DNA from: Clostridiales bacterium
Lineage (GTDB): Bacteria > Bacillota > Clostridia > Oscillospirales > Acutalibacteraceae
Direction of reading: 5' to 3'
Length of the DNA stretch: 52,884 bases
Assembly: GCA_012523185.1 (NCBI GenBank)
Contig: JAAYIY010000028.1
Span: 1-52,884, forward strand
The position numbers and the translations under genes were made by a program. Within the stretch, counting starts at the first letter, position 1. Every line of letters starts with the position of its first letter. A model generated the notes under the pieces. That model was not told the origin of the DNA, did no database searches, and saw nothing but the letters and a program-made list of their open reading frames with translations. Shown here piece by piece: positions 16,598 through 25,895 of the stretch.

Positions 16598-17875
16598 ATG
16601 TCTGAATATCGTTTTCTTTCCCGCGGGGAGCTTTTGGGACTTCACGCAAAGCTTAAAGAGCAATTGGCGGAGTTTTGCAAAACAGGACTTTCACTTGATA
16701 TGTCAAGGGGAAAGCCGGGCGGAGAGCAGCTGAACACATCCGACCTGCTTCTTGACGCGCTCAATTCAAAAAGCGTTAAGACGTCTGAAAACGGCTTTGA
16801 CGTGAGGAATTACGGATTGCTCGACGGCATCCCCGAATGCAAGGCTTTGTTTTCAGACCTTATCGGCGTCCCCGAAGAAAACATAATTGTCTGCGGAAAT
16901 TCAAGCCTTAATTTAATGTTTGATTATATATCCCAGTGCATGACACACGGCACCGGCGGGTGCGAGCCGTGGATGAAGCAAAGCGGAGTGAAATTCGCCT
17001 GCCCCGCCCCCGGTTACGACAGGCATTTCAAGGTGCTGGAATATTTCGGTATAGATATGATAAACATTCCCATGACGCCCGCGGGCCCCGACATGGACAT
17101 ACTCACAGAGGTTGTTAAGGACAGCAGCGTCAAAGGGATGTTTTGCGTACCCAAATATTCAAACCCGCAGGGCTTCACCTTTTCTGATGAAACAGTCGAA
17201 AGGATAGCCGCGATGAAGCCCGCCGCGAAGGATTTTCGCGTTATTTGGGACAACGCGTATATTGTTCACGAATTTTACGGCGAAGGCGACCGCCTTTGTG
17301 AAATTTTTGAGCGCTGCAAGGCGCACGGCAGCGAGGACATGGTTATCGAAGTCGTTTCAAGTTCAAAGATGACTTATCCCGGCGCCGGAGTTTCTGCAAT
17401 TGCCGCCTCAAAGGCAAATTTAAACGAAATCAAAAAACGTCTTTCCATACAGACTATCGGTCACGACAAGGTGAACCAGCTCCGTCATGTCCTGTTTTTT
17501 AAAAATACCGGCGGCATAAGGAGCCACATGAAAATTCAGGCGGAGCATCTAAGGCCGAGATTCGCTCTTGTTATTGATAAGTTTGAAAAAAACTTGTCGG
17601 GAAAAGGGATTGCCGCCTGGACAAATCCGAAGGGCGGATATTTTATTAACCTTGTCGTCCCCGACGGCTGCGCCGCGCGTGTCGTCGGGCTTTGCAGGGA
17701 AGCCGGTGTAACTCTTACGGAAGCGGGAGCGGCGTTCCCATACGGCGACGACCCCACCGACTCCAATATTCGTATCGCGCCGTCCTGCCCTCCGCTCGGG
17801 GAGCTTTCATCCGCAATGGACATTCTTTGTGCCTGCGTTGAGCTTGCCTCTGTCGAAAAGCTTCTTTCAATTTAA
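16598..17875 (+). CDS. Class Ic PLP-dependent aminotransferase (aspartate aminotransferase-like)
   Basis: The 425-residue protein matches the aminotransferase subgroup Ic: SLDMSRGKPGGEQL at 33-46, NYGLLDGIPECKALFSDLIG, PKYSNPQGFTFSDETV, VIWDNAYIVHEF with the cofactor Asp and Tyr, and SSSKMTYPGAG with the PLP lysine. It probably transfers the amino group between aspartate (or a related acid) and 2-oxoglutarate. The ATG at 16598 follows an in-frame stop, so no longer start exists, yet there is no clear ribosome site. It stands alone between a divergent operon and murA. Confidence 0.88.
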   Translation: MSEYRFLSRGELLGLHAKLKEQLAEFCKTGLSLDMSRGKPGGEQLNTSDLLLDALNSKSVKTSENGFDVRNYGLLDGIPECKALFSDLIGVPEENIIVCGNSSLNLMFDYISQCMTHGTGGCEPWMKQSGVKFACPAPGYDRHFKVLEYFGIDMINIPMTPAGPDMDILTEVVKDSSVKGMFCVPKYSNPQGFTFSDETVERIAAMKPAAKDFRVIWDNAYIVHEFYGEGDRLCEIFERCKAHGSEDMVIEVVSSSKMTYPGAGVSAIAASKANLNEIKKRLSIQTIGHDKVNQLRHVLFFKNTGGIRSHMKIQAEHLRPRFALVIDKFEKNLSGKGIAAWTNPKGGYFINLVVPDGCAARVVGLCREAGVTLTEAGAAFPYGDDPTDSNIRIAPSCPPLGELSSAMDILCACVELASVEKLLSI

Positions 17876-17921
17876 AAATTTTTCCGCAATTTGAAATAAA
17901 AATAGTTGCGAAAAATATTGT

Positions 17922-17950
17922 TTGACGTCTGTTATTGAGCATACTATTCT
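17922..17950 (+). promoter_or_regulatory. Candidate distal promoter upstream of murA
   Basis: TTGACG and TATTCT are spaced 17 bases apart, about 215 bases before the murA start and upstream of the better promoter at 18063. If used it would give a long leader. I see no riboswitch or hairpin with a T-run in the 17876-18164 gap. Confidence 0.3.
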
Positions 17951-18062
17951 TGAAAGACGTTCACATCCGGTTGTGCCGCGTTGAAATTTATTACACAATC
18001 TGCTGTGGTTTTAGTGTTTTCAGACAAAAAAACAGCTTTTGTCAAAAAATATTAAAAAAACT

Positions 18063-18091
18063 TTGATTTTTCGCCTTAACAGTGTTATAAT
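18063..18091 (+). promoter_or_regulatory. Sigma-A promoter of murA
   Basis: TTGATT (18063-18068) and TATAAT (18086-18091) are separated by 17 bases. It lies about 75 bases upstream of the gene start. Confidence 0.7.
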
Positions 18092-18164
18092 CTTTAGGAT
18101 ACATCTTTTACATAGCTTTATTTCCATTTTAATATAACAATTTTAGTTGGGAAGTGAACTGCTT

Positions 18165-19457
18165 TTGGAAAAAATACTGATTAACGGCGGTAAAAAGCTT
18201 TGCGGTAAAATAGATATCAGCGGAGCGAAAAATGCGGCGGTTGCAATTATTCCGGCGGCCATCCTTTGCGAGGACGTTTGCAGGATTGAAAATATACCAA
18301 ACATCAGCGATTCCACCATGATGATAAGAATTCTGCACGGTCTCGGAGCGGAAGTCAGGATTATTAACGAAAACACAGTCGAAATTGATTCGACACACCT
18401 CAATTCCCACGCTGTCACATATGACATGACAAAGCATTTGCGCGCGTCATACTACTACATCGGCGCGCTGCTCGGGAGGTTCGGCAAGGCGCGTGTCGCC
18501 ATGCCGGGCGGCTGCAACTTCGGCGGCGTGCGGCCGATTGACCAGCACATAAAGGGCTTTGAGCTGCTCGGGGCGTCAATTTTTCTTGATGAGGACGCCA
18601 TTGTCGACGCATCGACAGACTGTCTGATCGGCAGCCCCATATACCTTGACACCGTTTCCGTAGGCGCGACTATCAACATCATGCTGTCGGCTGTGAAGGC
18701 AAAGGGACTTACCATCATCGAAAACGCCGCCAAAGAGCCGCACATAGTCGACCTTGCAAACTTCCTGAACTCAATGGGCGCCGATGTCAGGGGCGCCGGG
18801 ACTGACGTTATCAAAATAAGGGGCGTCGACACGCTTCACGGCTGCACATACTCCATTATACCCGATCAAATCGAAGCGGGCACATATATGGTCGCGGCGG
18901 CGGCGGCCGGCGGCGACGTACTTATTAACAATGTGATTCCAAAGCACCTTGAGGCAATTTCCGCAAAGCTCATAGAATGCGGCATCGAAGTCGAGGAGTT
19001 TGACGACAGCGTTCTTGTAAAATCCTTTGGCAGACCGACGCGCTGCAATTTAAAGACAATGCCGCACCCCGGTTTCCCGACTGATATGCAGCCGCAGATG
19101 GCGGTTCTGCTTTCTGTCGCCAAGGGGACAAGCATCATCAACGAAGGCGTATGGGACAGCCGTTTCCGCTATGTCGACCAGCTTGTCAGGATGGGCGCTT
19201 CAATAAAGGTGGACGGAAAAATCGCCGTAATCGAAGGTGTGGACCAGCTGAAAGGCGCTCAGATAAAAGCGGACGACTTGAGGGCGGGTGCGGCAATGAT
19301 AATCGCCGGACTTGTCGCCAGGGGTGTGACGGAAATCGACAACACAATTTATATCGACAGGGGTTATGAGGATGTCGTCGAAAAGCTCGGCAGCGTCGGC
19401 GCCGACATAAAGCGTGTGACAGTTCCGGACAGGAACGCCGTGGGCTCCGTCGGTTAG
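18165..19457 (+). CDS. murA: UDP-N-acetylglucosamine 1-carboxyvinyltransferase MurA
   Basis: The 430-residue enzyme transfers enolpyruvate from PEP to UDP-GlcNAc, the first committed step of peptidoglycan synthesis. Family features are GAKNAAVAIIPAAIL (Lys-Asn pair), the catalytic-loop Cys117 in MPGGCNFGGVRPID (the fosfomycin target), DQIEAGTYMVAAAAAGG, and FPTDMQPQMAVLL. TTG at 18165 is preferred because GGGAAGTG lies just upstream and the protein then begins MEKILINGG like other MurA; TTG at 18147 would add six residues. It is monocistronic: own promoter, own terminator. Confidence 0.95.
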   Translation: MEKILINGGKKLCGKIDISGAKNAAVAIIPAAILCEDVCRIENIPNISDSTMMIRILHGLGAEVRIINENTVEIDSTHLNSHAVTYDMTKHLRASYYYIGALLGRFGKARVAMPGGCNFGGVRPIDQHIKGFELLGASIFLDEDAIVDASTDCLIGSPIYLDTVSVGATINIMLSAVKAKGLTIIENAAKEPHIVDLANFLNSMGADVRGAGTDVIKIRGVDTLHGCTYSIIPDQIEAGTYMVAAAAAGGDVLINNVIPKHLEAISAKLIECGIEVEEFDDSVLVKSFGRPTRCNLKTMPHPGFPTDMQPQMAVLLSVAKGTSIINEGVWDSRFRYVDQLVRMGASIKVDGKIAVIEGVDQLKGAQIKADDLRAGAAMIIAGLVARGVTEIDNTIYIDRGYEDVVEKLGSVGADIKRVTVPDRNAVGSVG

Positions 19458-19471
19458 CGGCAATTTTCGGC

Positions 19472-19497
19472 AGGCGGGTTTTCCCGCCTTTTGTTTT
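19472..19497 (+). terminator. Intrinsic terminator after murA
   Basis: AGGCGGG (19472-19478), loop TTTT, CCCGCCT (19483-19489), then TTTGTTTTT. The remaining bases to 19670 contain no gene I can support; AAAGGAGG near 19567 is a ribosome-site-like run without a following start. Confidence 0.85.
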
Positions 19498-19670
19498 TAC
19501 ATCGGAGTGCCGCTGTCACGGCTTGTTTTGCCGAACGTCCAAGACTGCCGATTTTCAAGTTTTTTTAAAGGAGGCGCCGTCCTTCCGACATCAGTCGGCT
19601 CGGCTGTGCTTTGATAAATTGCGCGGCGGCAGCTTTGCCCGCGCAGCAAATTTACTTTCAGGTGATTTCT

Positions 19671-20462
19671 ATGGCTCGATTTTGTCCGCTGTTTTCCGGC
19701 TCAAAAGGGAACAGCACATACATAGGCTCCGCAAAGGGCGGGATACTGATTGATGCCGGGGTGAGCGCCAAAAAGCTCACGCGGGCGCTTTGTGATATTA
19801 ATGTCGACATATCCTCCATCGGCGCGATTTTCATCACGCACGAGCATAACGACCACATATCGGGTCTGCGCGTGTTCGCGGGCGCGCATGGCATTGATGT
19901 CTATACCTCGCGGGGTACTCTTTCGGAGCTTGAGACGTTAGGTACTCTCACAGACAAGTTTTCCGCGCACGAGATTGAGCCTTGCGGCGTCGAGATAAAC
20001 GGTATGTTCATCCGCCCGTTCCGCACGTCGCATGACGCCGCCGAAAGCGTCGGATACACCGTCATAACAGCCGACGGCAAGCAGGCGTCCGTCGTGACAG
20101 ACACAGGCCTTATAAGCGATGAAATGTTCGCGGCGATTTACGGCAGCGACCTTATTATGATCGAATCAAACCACGATGTCGGCATGCTCCGCAACTGTCC
20201 TTACCCTTATCAGACAAAACGCCGCATTTTATCGGACATAGGTCACCTTTCAAACGACTCCTGCGCCGAAACAATCACAAAACTGTCCGCGGGCGGAACA
20301 GCACGCTTTTTCCTCGCCCACTTAAGCCGCCAAAACAACATGCCCGTGCTTGCATACGAAGCGACGCGCGCGGCAATGACCTGCACAGGCGCCGCGGAGG
20401 GCTTTGACTATCTCCTCAATGTCGCCCCCGAGTTCGGCTCTGATGAAATAACTGTTTTCTGA
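19671..20462 (+). CDS. walJ: Metallo-beta-lactamase-fold hydrolase, WalJ/YycJ type
   Basis: The 263-residue protein has the metal motif THEHNDHISG at about 61-70 and FSGSKGNSTYIG near the N-terminus, typical of the YycJ/WalJ subgroup, whose members affect coordination of cell division and DNA replication in low-GC Gram-positives. The length is normal. The ATG at 19671 has AGGTG upstream. It is not beside walRK here; it begins a plus-strand run with rlmH one base downstream. Confidence 0.85.
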   Translation: MARFCPLFSGSKGNSTYIGSAKGGILIDAGVSAKKLTRALCDINVDISSIGAIFITHEHNDHISGLRVFAGAHGIDVYTSRGTLSELETLGTLTDKFSAHEIEPCGVEINGMFIRPFRTSHDAAESVGYTVITADGKQASVVTDTGLISDEMFAAIYGSDLIMIESNHDVGMLRNCPYPYQTKRRILSDIGHLSNDSCAETITKLSAGGTARFFLAHLSRQNNMPVLAYEATRAAMTCTGAAEGFDYLLNVAPEFGSDEITVF

Positions 20463-20463
20463 T

Positions 20464-20946
20464 ATGATGAAAATTACGCTTATCTGCCTCGGAAAGCTTA
20501 AGGACGCCTGTTTGCGCGGCGCGTGCGGCGAATACGTCAAGCGTCTGCGCCCGATGTGTTCTGTCGATATTGTCGAGATTCACCCTTCCAAGCTGCCCGA
20601 CAACCCCTCCGCCGCCGCGATTTCCGCGGCTTTGTCCGCCGAATCGGCACTCATTTTTAAAAGCATACCGGCGCGATCAAGGGTGTACGCGCTGTGTGTC
20701 GAGGGGTCGGAATTTTCATCCGGCGAGTTTGCCGACTCCATCAAAAACGGCGCTGTCAAAGGCGCCGGAAGCTTGACTTTTATCATCGGCAGCTCGTTTG
20801 GGCTTGCCGACACTGTTAAGGACAAGGCGGACGTTCGCATGTCTGTGTCCAAAATGACATTTCCGCATCAGCTTGCGAGGGTTATGCTGCTTGAGCAGCT
20901 TTACAGAGCTTTTCAGATAAACGGCGGCGGAAAATATCACAAATGA
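20464..20946 (+). CDS. rlmH: 23S rRNA (pseudouridine1915-N3)-methyltransferase RlmH
   Basis: The 160-residue protein begins MMKITLICLGKLKD and ends with FIIGSSFGLADTV and KMTFPHQLARVMLLEQLYRAFQINGGGKYHK, the near-invariant C-terminal knot of the RlmH (SPOUT) family. It methylates pseudouridine 1915 in helix 69 using SAM. It follows walJ after one base, as commonly seen in Firmicutes (yycJ and rlmH/yydA lie close together), so translation is coupled. Confidence 0.96.
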   Translation: MMKITLICLGKLKDACLRGACGEYVKRLRPMCSVDIVEIHPSKLPDNPSAAAISAALSAESALIFKSIPARSRVYALCVEGSEFSSGEFADSIKNGAVKGAGSLTFIIGSSFGLADTVKDKADVRMSVSKMTFPHQLARVMLLEQLYRAFQINGGGKYHK

Positions 20947-20958
20947 GAGCGTGACGGC

Positions 20959-21447
20959 ATGAAGATGTTTTTATTTTATATTGTTCAGTTCACCTGGGGG
21001 CTGCCGCAAAACCTCGTCGGGCTTGTTTTATATATGCTGATGTACAAAAAAAGCAAGCACGAGCGGTTTTACGGCTCTTTTGTTACATATATTAATACAA
21101 GCAAGCCTTTCGGCGGCGTTTCGTTCGGAATTTTTATTTTTGTAAACTCCGACAAAGACGACGATTGGATTCGCGACACGCTGATTCACGAATACGGTCA
21201 CACAATCCAGTCGCTTATTTTAGGTCCTTTATGGTTTTTTGTCATAGCGCTGCCGTCTGTCGTCTGGTGCAATCTGCCGACGCTTATAAAATACAGAAAA
21301 GAAAAGGATATATCATACTACACTCTTTTTTGTGAGGGATGGGCCAACATCTTGGGTGCGCGTTTCAGCGGAGAAAGGTTCATCACAGACGAGCATATCA
21401 AACGCGGACGGTTCGGCAAGCCGTTTTATGGCAACACCGCACAATGA
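20959..21447 (+). CDS. Membrane protein with HEYGH zinc-protease-like motif, function unknown
   Basis: The 162-residue protein has hydrophobic segments at about 5-28 and 87-106, with HEYGH at 77-81 immediately before the second, and FCEGWAN at 124-130, where Glu126 could be the third zinc ligand. This layout fits a family of short gut-bacterial proteins with HExxH followed by E-x-W that I know only as uncharacterised. A metallopeptidase function is possible but unproven; the chain is short for a full protease domain. It starts 12 bases after rlmH. A strong hairpin overlaps its stop codon. Confidence 0.7.
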   Translation: MKMFLFYIVQFTWGLPQNLVGLVLYMLMYKKSKHERFYGSFVTYINTSKPFGGVSFGIFIFVNSDKDDDWIRDTLIHEYGHTIQSLILGPLWFFVIALPSVVWCNLPTLIKYRKEKDISYYTLFCEGWANILGARFSGERFITDEHIKRGRFGKPFYGNTAQ

Positions 21448-21473
21448 TTGTTGTGCGATTGCGCGGTGCTGCC
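21430..21473 (+). other. Hairpin overlapping the stop codon of the HEYGH gene
   Basis: GGCAACACCGC (21430-21440) pairs with GCGGTGCTGCC (21463-21473) with one A-C mismatch, and inner bases can pair further. No T-run follows, so it is not a standard terminator; it could protect the transcript 3' end or act as a partial attenuator before DUF4364. Confidence 0.4.
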
Positions 21474-21513
21474 TTATAAATAAACTGCCGCTTTTTGAAA
21501 GGATTTGAGCAAC

Positions 21514-22068
21514 ATGAGCGGGTACGACGCGTTTTCGGAGGGTGTCGGGGATGGCGGCCTGCGCAGCCGCGACGAGATTAAGGCGCTTATCTGCTATATT
21601 CTCAGGAATCTTGACAGTCCCCTGACAAACGACCAACTGAACGAAATTATTCTCGGCAAATCACTTGCGAATTATTTTGATGTGAGCCAATCCCTTTCGG
21701 AGCTTGTCGCGAACGGCTCCGTCACGTCCGCTTACAGGGACGGGCGCGAATGCCTGATGCTGTCCGGCGAGGCATATCTCGCGTCTGACGTGCTTGAGCG
21801 TGAGCTGCCACTGTCCATACGCGAAAGAGCTATTGACGCGGGCGTCGCCATTCTCACGCGCGCGCGGCGCGAAAGGGAGACAAATATAAATATTGAGCCG
21901 TCGGGGCGCGGTTTTACCGTGACCTTCACAATAGCGGACGGCGGCGACATTCTTATGCGCTTGTCTGTTTACGCCGCGGACAAGCAGCAGGCGGAGCGTG
22001 TCAAAAACAACTTTTTGAGCGACCCCGTCCGCATTTATTCCGGAATCATCGCCGCTCTCAAGGCTTAA
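21514..22068 (+). CDS. DUF4364 family protein (winged-helix, unknown role)
   Basis: The 184-residue protein begins with a winged-helix-like region (IKALICYILRNLDSPLTNDQLNEIILGKSLANYFDVSQSLSELV) and continues with the DUF4364 pattern YLASDVLERELPLSIRERAIDAG. The family is confined mainly to Clostridia, with no established function; a DNA-binding role is an inference from the fold. The start at 21514 is chosen because AAAGGA lies ten bases upstream; a TTG at 21505 is too close to it. Ribulokinase follows after 21 bases. Confidence 0.85.
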   Translation: MSGYDAFSEGVGDGGLRSRDEIKALICYILRNLDSPLTNDQLNEIILGKSLANYFDVSQSLSELVANGSVTSAYRDGRECLMLSGEAYLASDVLERELPLSIRERAIDAGVAILTRARRERETNINIEPSGRGFTVTFTIADGGDILMRLSVYAADKQQAERVKNNFLSDPVRIYSGIIAALKA

Positions 22069-22089
22069 CAATAAAAGGAGGAACGCACA

Positions 22090-23757
22090 ATGTCAAAATA
22101 CGCGATAGGCATTGATTACGGCACGCTTTCAGGGAGGGCGCTGCTTGTGGACGTCAAGACGGGCGCGGAGCTTGCCACCTCCGTTTATGACTACCCGCAT
22201 TCCGTTATGGACACCTCGCTCCCCTCGGGCAAGGCGCTCAAAGCAGATTGGGCCTTGCAGCATCCGCGGGATTACATTGATGTGCTGGCGCACACAATAC
22301 CCGCCGTCATTGAGGAGTCCGGCGTTGACGCAAGGGATATTATAGGCATCGGCATCGACTTTACGGCCTGCACAATACTCCCGACGCTCAAAGACGGCAC
22401 GCCGCTTTGCTTTCTTGATAAATACAGCGACGAGCCGCACGCTTACGTCAAGCTTTGGAAGCATCACGCGGCACAGGAATATGCCACGCGCATAAACGAG
22501 ATTGCAAAAAAGCGTTCCGAGGAGTTTTTAAAATACTGCGGCGGCAAAGTTTCGTCCGAATGGGCAATACCGAAGGTTTGGCAGGTTTTTGACGAGGCGC
22601 CCGCTTTGTATAAAGACGCGGACAGGTTTATAGAAGCGGCGGACTGGGTTGTTTGGCAGCTTACGGGGCATGAGACAAGAAACGCCTGCTGCGCCGGATA
22701 CAAGGCCTTGTGGAACAAAAACAACGGCTTCCCCTCCGACGACTTTTTCAAATCCCTTGACAGCGGGCTGGAGCATGTCATTGACGAAAAGTTCGGGCGT
22801 CAAGTGATGCCCATCGGCGCCAAGGCAGGCGAAATAAATGATTTTGCCGCAAAGCTCACAGGCCTTTGCGCAGGCACTGCCGTAGCGGTCGGGATAATTG
22901 ACGCGCATGTCTTTGTCCCCGCCGTCGGCATAACGCGGGAGGGCGAAATGCTTGCGATAATGGGCACTTCCACCTGTCACATGATGCTTTCCGACAAGGA
23001 GCGTTTTGTCGACGGAATCTGCGGAGTTGTGGCGGACGGCATCATGCCGGGATATTACGGCTATGAGGCAGGTCAGGGATGTGTCGGCGACCATTTCAGC
23101 TGGTTTATTGATAACTGCCTTCCAAAGGATTATTATGACGAGGCAAGGGCTAAGGGAATAAGCATACATAAGCTCCTGCGCCAAAAGTGTGAAAACAAGC
23201 GTCCGGGCGAGAGCGGACTTGTGGCTCTTGATTGGTGGAACGGCAACCGCTCCGTTCTTGTCGACGCCGACTTGACAGGCATGATGCTCGGCATGACATT
23301 GAGGACAAAGCCGGAGGATATATACAGAGCGCTCATTGAGGCGACGGCATACGGCACAAGAATGATAATCGAAACATTCAACAAGCACGGCGTTCCCGTC
23401 ACCTCATTTTACGCGGCGGGCGGCATTTCGCAAAAGGATCCGATGATGATGCAGATTTATGCCGATGTCATAAAAATGCCGATTAAAATAGCCGGCAGCG
23501 AACAGGGCGGCGCCCTCGGCTCGGCAATTTTCGGCGCTGTCGCGGCCGGCGCGGCGGCGGGCGGCTACGACGACGTTTTCACCGCCGCGGGCGCCATGGG
23601 CAAGGTGAAAGAAACTGTTTACCACCCTGTCGGGGAAAACGCGGCTGTTTATGACAAGCTTTTTTCAGAATACAAAACACTTCACGATTATTTCGGCAGG
23701 GGCGCCAACGATGTTATGAAGCGCCTTAAAAGAATTGTTGCGGAGCGCGGTGAATAA
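22090..23757 (+). CDS. araB: Ribulokinase (AraB type, FGGY family)
   Basis: The 555-residue sugar kinase begins [16 protein letters not shown] (ATPase phosphate loop) and includes [47 protein letters not shown], the FGGY-region [17 protein letters not shown] and [19 protein letters not shown]. Length and motifs match AraB, which phosphorylates L-ribulose in arabinose use. A strong AAAAGGAGG precedes the ATG. No araA, araD or transporter lies nearby, so it is either an orphan or serves a scattered pathway; other ketopentoses are possible substrates. Confidence 0.9.
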   Translation: MSKYAIGIDYGTLSGRALLVDVKTGAELATSVYDYPHSVMDTSLPSGKALKADWALQHPRDYIDVLAHTIPAVIEESGVDARDIIGIGIDFTACTILPTLKDGTPLCFLDKYSDEPHAYVKLWKHHAAQEYATRINEIAKKRSEEFLKYCGGKVSSEWAIPKVWQVFDEAPALYKDADRFIEAADWVVWQLTGHETRNACCAGYKALWNKNNGFPSDDFFKSLDSGLEHVIDEKFGRQVMPIGAKAGEINDFAAKLTGLCAGTAVAVGIIDAHVFVPAVGITREGEMLAIMGTSTCHMMLSDKERFVDGICGVVADGIMPGYYGYEAGQGCVGDHFSWFIDNCLPKDYYDEARAKGISIHKLLRQKCENKRPGESGLVALDWWNGNRSVLVDADLTGMMLGMTLRTKPEDIYRALIEATAYGTRMIIETFNKHGVPVTSFYAAGGISQKDPMMMQIYADVIKMPIKIAGSEQGGALGSAIFGAVAAGAAAGGYDDVFTAAGAMGKVKETVYHPVGENAAVYDKLFSEYKTLHDYFGRGANDVMKRLKRIVAERGE

Positions 23758-23824
23758 TCGCGGAGCAAAAGGGGATTTAAATAAAGTGTCCGAATATCGG
23801 CAAAGCAAAGGGACGGTCGTTTAA

Positions 23825-25060
23825 ATGGAATTCATCGAATATGAGTTTTTGCCCGTTGTCCTCGGCGGAGACATAACGGCATACAGTCTCATTCGCTCTT
23901 TTTATGAGGAATATAAAATAAAGTCGCTCGCGGTCAACATGTCCCTCGGCGGTCCTGTCGTCATGAGCGCCCTTTGCGACAGCATTTATTATGAGGGGCT
24001 TGAGACTGCCGAAGTGCTTTTGCCCGCGCTGATGGAGATAGGCGAAAAATATTCAAAGGACAAAAAGCTGCTTGTCATCGGCTGCGGCGACTGGTACGTC
24101 CGCATACTTATCGAAAACAAGGCGGCTCTGTCAAAGCATTACATCATTCCCTATATCGACGAGGAATTGATGAACCAAATCGTTCTTAAGGACAAATTTT
24201 ATGAGATTCTTGAGGAGCTTGACATACCGTACCCGAAAACCTTCGTCTATGACTGCAAAGAAAAAACGCCCTTGACATATGATTTTGATTACCCGATTAT
24301 CGCAAAGACGGCAAACAGCGCTCTTTATCACTACGCCAGGTTTGAGGGCAAAAAGAAGGTTTTTTGCTTTAACGGCAAAGACGAGCTTGAAAAAATGCTG
24401 AAAAATCTCGACGGCAGCGGCTATGATTACAAATTCATCATCCAGGACAGAATCCCCGGCGACGACTCCGGCATGAGAGTTTTGACATGCTACTGCGACA
24501 GCAATTCGCTTGTTCGCTTTGCGGCGTTCGGCCACACTCTTTTGGAGGAACACACGCCGTCGGCGCTCGGCAATCCCTGCGCCATCATAAATGATGTCGA
24601 CATGGATGTCGTCAACCAGGCGCAGGTTTTTCTGGAGCATATCGGATATGTCGGTTATGCCAACTTCGATTTAAAATATGACCCGCGCGACGGCAAATAC
24701 AAGTTTTTTGAAATCAACATCCGCCTCGGCAGGAGCAACTATTACATCACGGGAAGCGGCTTTAATGTCGTGAAATATCTTGTCGATGATTTTATTTACG
24801 GCAGTGAGTTCACCGGGCTGACAGTCGCCGATAAGGAGCATCTTTTTACTTTTGTTCCAAAATGCGTCATCAAAAAATATGTGCGCGACGAGGAGCTTAA
24901 AGCGCGCGCGATGCGCCTTTTCAAGGAGGGCAAGTGGAGCAACCCGATAATTTACAAGCCGGATATGACTTTGAAGCGCAGGGCTTATGCCGCCGCTTAC
25001 GGGCTTAACCAAATCAAAAAGTTTAACGAATATTATCCCGGGAGTGACGATGATGCTTGA
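23825..25060 (+). CDS. ATP-grasp D-aspartate ligase-like enzyme (AslFm family)
   Basis: The 411-residue protein starts FLPVVLGGDITAYSLIRSFYEEY, very like the opening of the Enterococcus faecium D-aspartate ligase AslFm, and is close to it in length. ATP-grasp features follow: YPIIAKTANSALYHY, FIIQDRIPGDDSGMRVLTCYCD, YANFDLKYDP and FFEINIRLGRSNYY with metal-binding Glu/Asn. AslFm attaches D-Asp through its beta-carboxyl to the side-chain amine of the peptidoglycan stem. The gene overlaps the aspartate racemase gene by 11 bases, which supports D-Asp as substrate. A ligase acting on another D-amino acid remains possible. Confidence 0.8.
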   Translation: MEFIEYEFLPVVLGGDITAYSLIRSFYEEYKIKSLAVNMSLGGPVVMSALCDSIYYEGLETAEVLLPALMEIGEKYSKDKKLLVIGCGDWYVRILIENKAALSKHYIIPYIDEELMNQIVLKDKFYEILEELDIPYPKTFVYDCKEKTPLTYDFDYPIIAKTANSALYHYARFEGKKKVFCFNGKDELEKMLKNLDGSGYDYKFIIQDRIPGDDSGMRVLTCYCDSNSLVRFAAFGHTLLEEHTPSALGNPCAIINDVDMDVVNQAQVFLEHIGYVGYANFDLKYDPRDGKYKFFEINIRLGRSNYYITGSGFNVVKYLVDDFIYGSEFTGLTVADKEHLFTFVPKCVIKKYVRDEELKARAMRLFKEGKWSNPIIYKPDMTLKRRAYAAAYGLNQIKKFNEYYPGSDDDA

Positions 25061-25772
25061 CAATGCCGTGGGCGTCCTCGGCGGTCTCGGACCGATGGCG
25101 ACTGTTTATTTTTGCGAGCTGGTTCTCTCGATGACTCATGCCGAAAAGGATCAGGAGCATGTCAACATGGTCATTCTTAACCATGCCGACATACCCGACA
25201 GGACAGATTTCATATGCGGCATGAGCGGCGCGTCGCCACTGCCGCATATGCTGGCCGACGCCAAAAGCCTTGAGAGCGTCGGCGTCCGCTTCATTGTTAT
25301 ACCCTGCAACACCGCTCACTATTTTTTCGACAAAATAGCCGACGGGGTTTCTGTTCCCGTCATAAATATAGTCGGCGAGGCTGTGGCTGAGGCAAAACGC
25401 CGCGTGCCGAGTCTTGAGCGGCTCGGTGTGCTTGCCACAGACGGCACGATTATCACAAAAACATACGAGCTTGCCGCGGGCAGTCTCGGCATAGAATGTG
25501 TCACCCCTGACAAGGATGTCCAAAAGGATGTTATGGACATGATTTACAGCGGTATCAAGGCGGGCAAGAAAACCGACTGTGAAAAGCTGCGTTATTTTGC
25601 CGACCACCTCAGGCAAAAAGGCTGCCAATGTGTAATCCTCGGCTGCACGGAGCTGTCTGTCGCCAAAAACGAATGCGGTGTAAACGACGATGATGTTGTC
25701 GATTCCTTAGAGGTTCTGGCGCAAAGGACAATCGAAAGATGCGGGCGAAAGGTGAGGGACGGACGCTTTTAA
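25050..25772 (+). CDS. Aspartate racemase (PLP-independent, Asp/Glu racemase family)
   Basis: The 240-residue protein has the two catalytic cysteines of the family in their usual contexts: VIPCNTAHYFFD at about 88-99 and VILGCTELSVAK near 195-206. GVLGGLGPMATVYF opens the chain, as in RacD-type aspartate racemases. It converts L-Asp to D-Asp. It overlaps the D-Asp ligase gene, and GGAG precedes its tandem ATG. The linkage mirrors the aslfm-racfm pair of E. faecium. Confidence 0.88.
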   Translation: MMLDNAVGVLGGLGPMATVYFCELVLSMTHAEKDQEHVNMVILNHADIPDRTDFICGMSGASPLPHMLADAKSLESVGVRFIVIPCNTAHYFFDKIADGVSVPVINIVGEAVAEAKRRVPSLERLGVLATDGTIITKTYELAAGSLGIECVTPDKDVQKDVMDMIYSGIKAGKKTDCEKLRYFADHLRQKGCQCVILGCTELSVAKNECGVNDDDVVDSLEVLAQRTIERCGRKVRDGRF

Positions 25773-25895
25773 TTCGTTGCCGTTTAAAAAGGTCTGTGGG
25801 GTTTTCGGGCGGCAACCCCTGCGGGCGGTTAATTGCTTCGTGTCTTTATGTTTTATGGTTTTTAACATTAGTTTTTGAAAGGCAAAGGTATTTAT

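Noticed and set aside
18001-18060. GACAAAA/TTTTGTC hairpin before murA as a terminator or attenuator
   Set aside because: Weak AT stem with A-run, not T-run, after it on the plus strand.
22528-23388. 286-residue minus-strand frame within the ribulokinase gene
   Set aside because: Mirror image of a clear AraB coding region; no ribosome site or recognisable domain.
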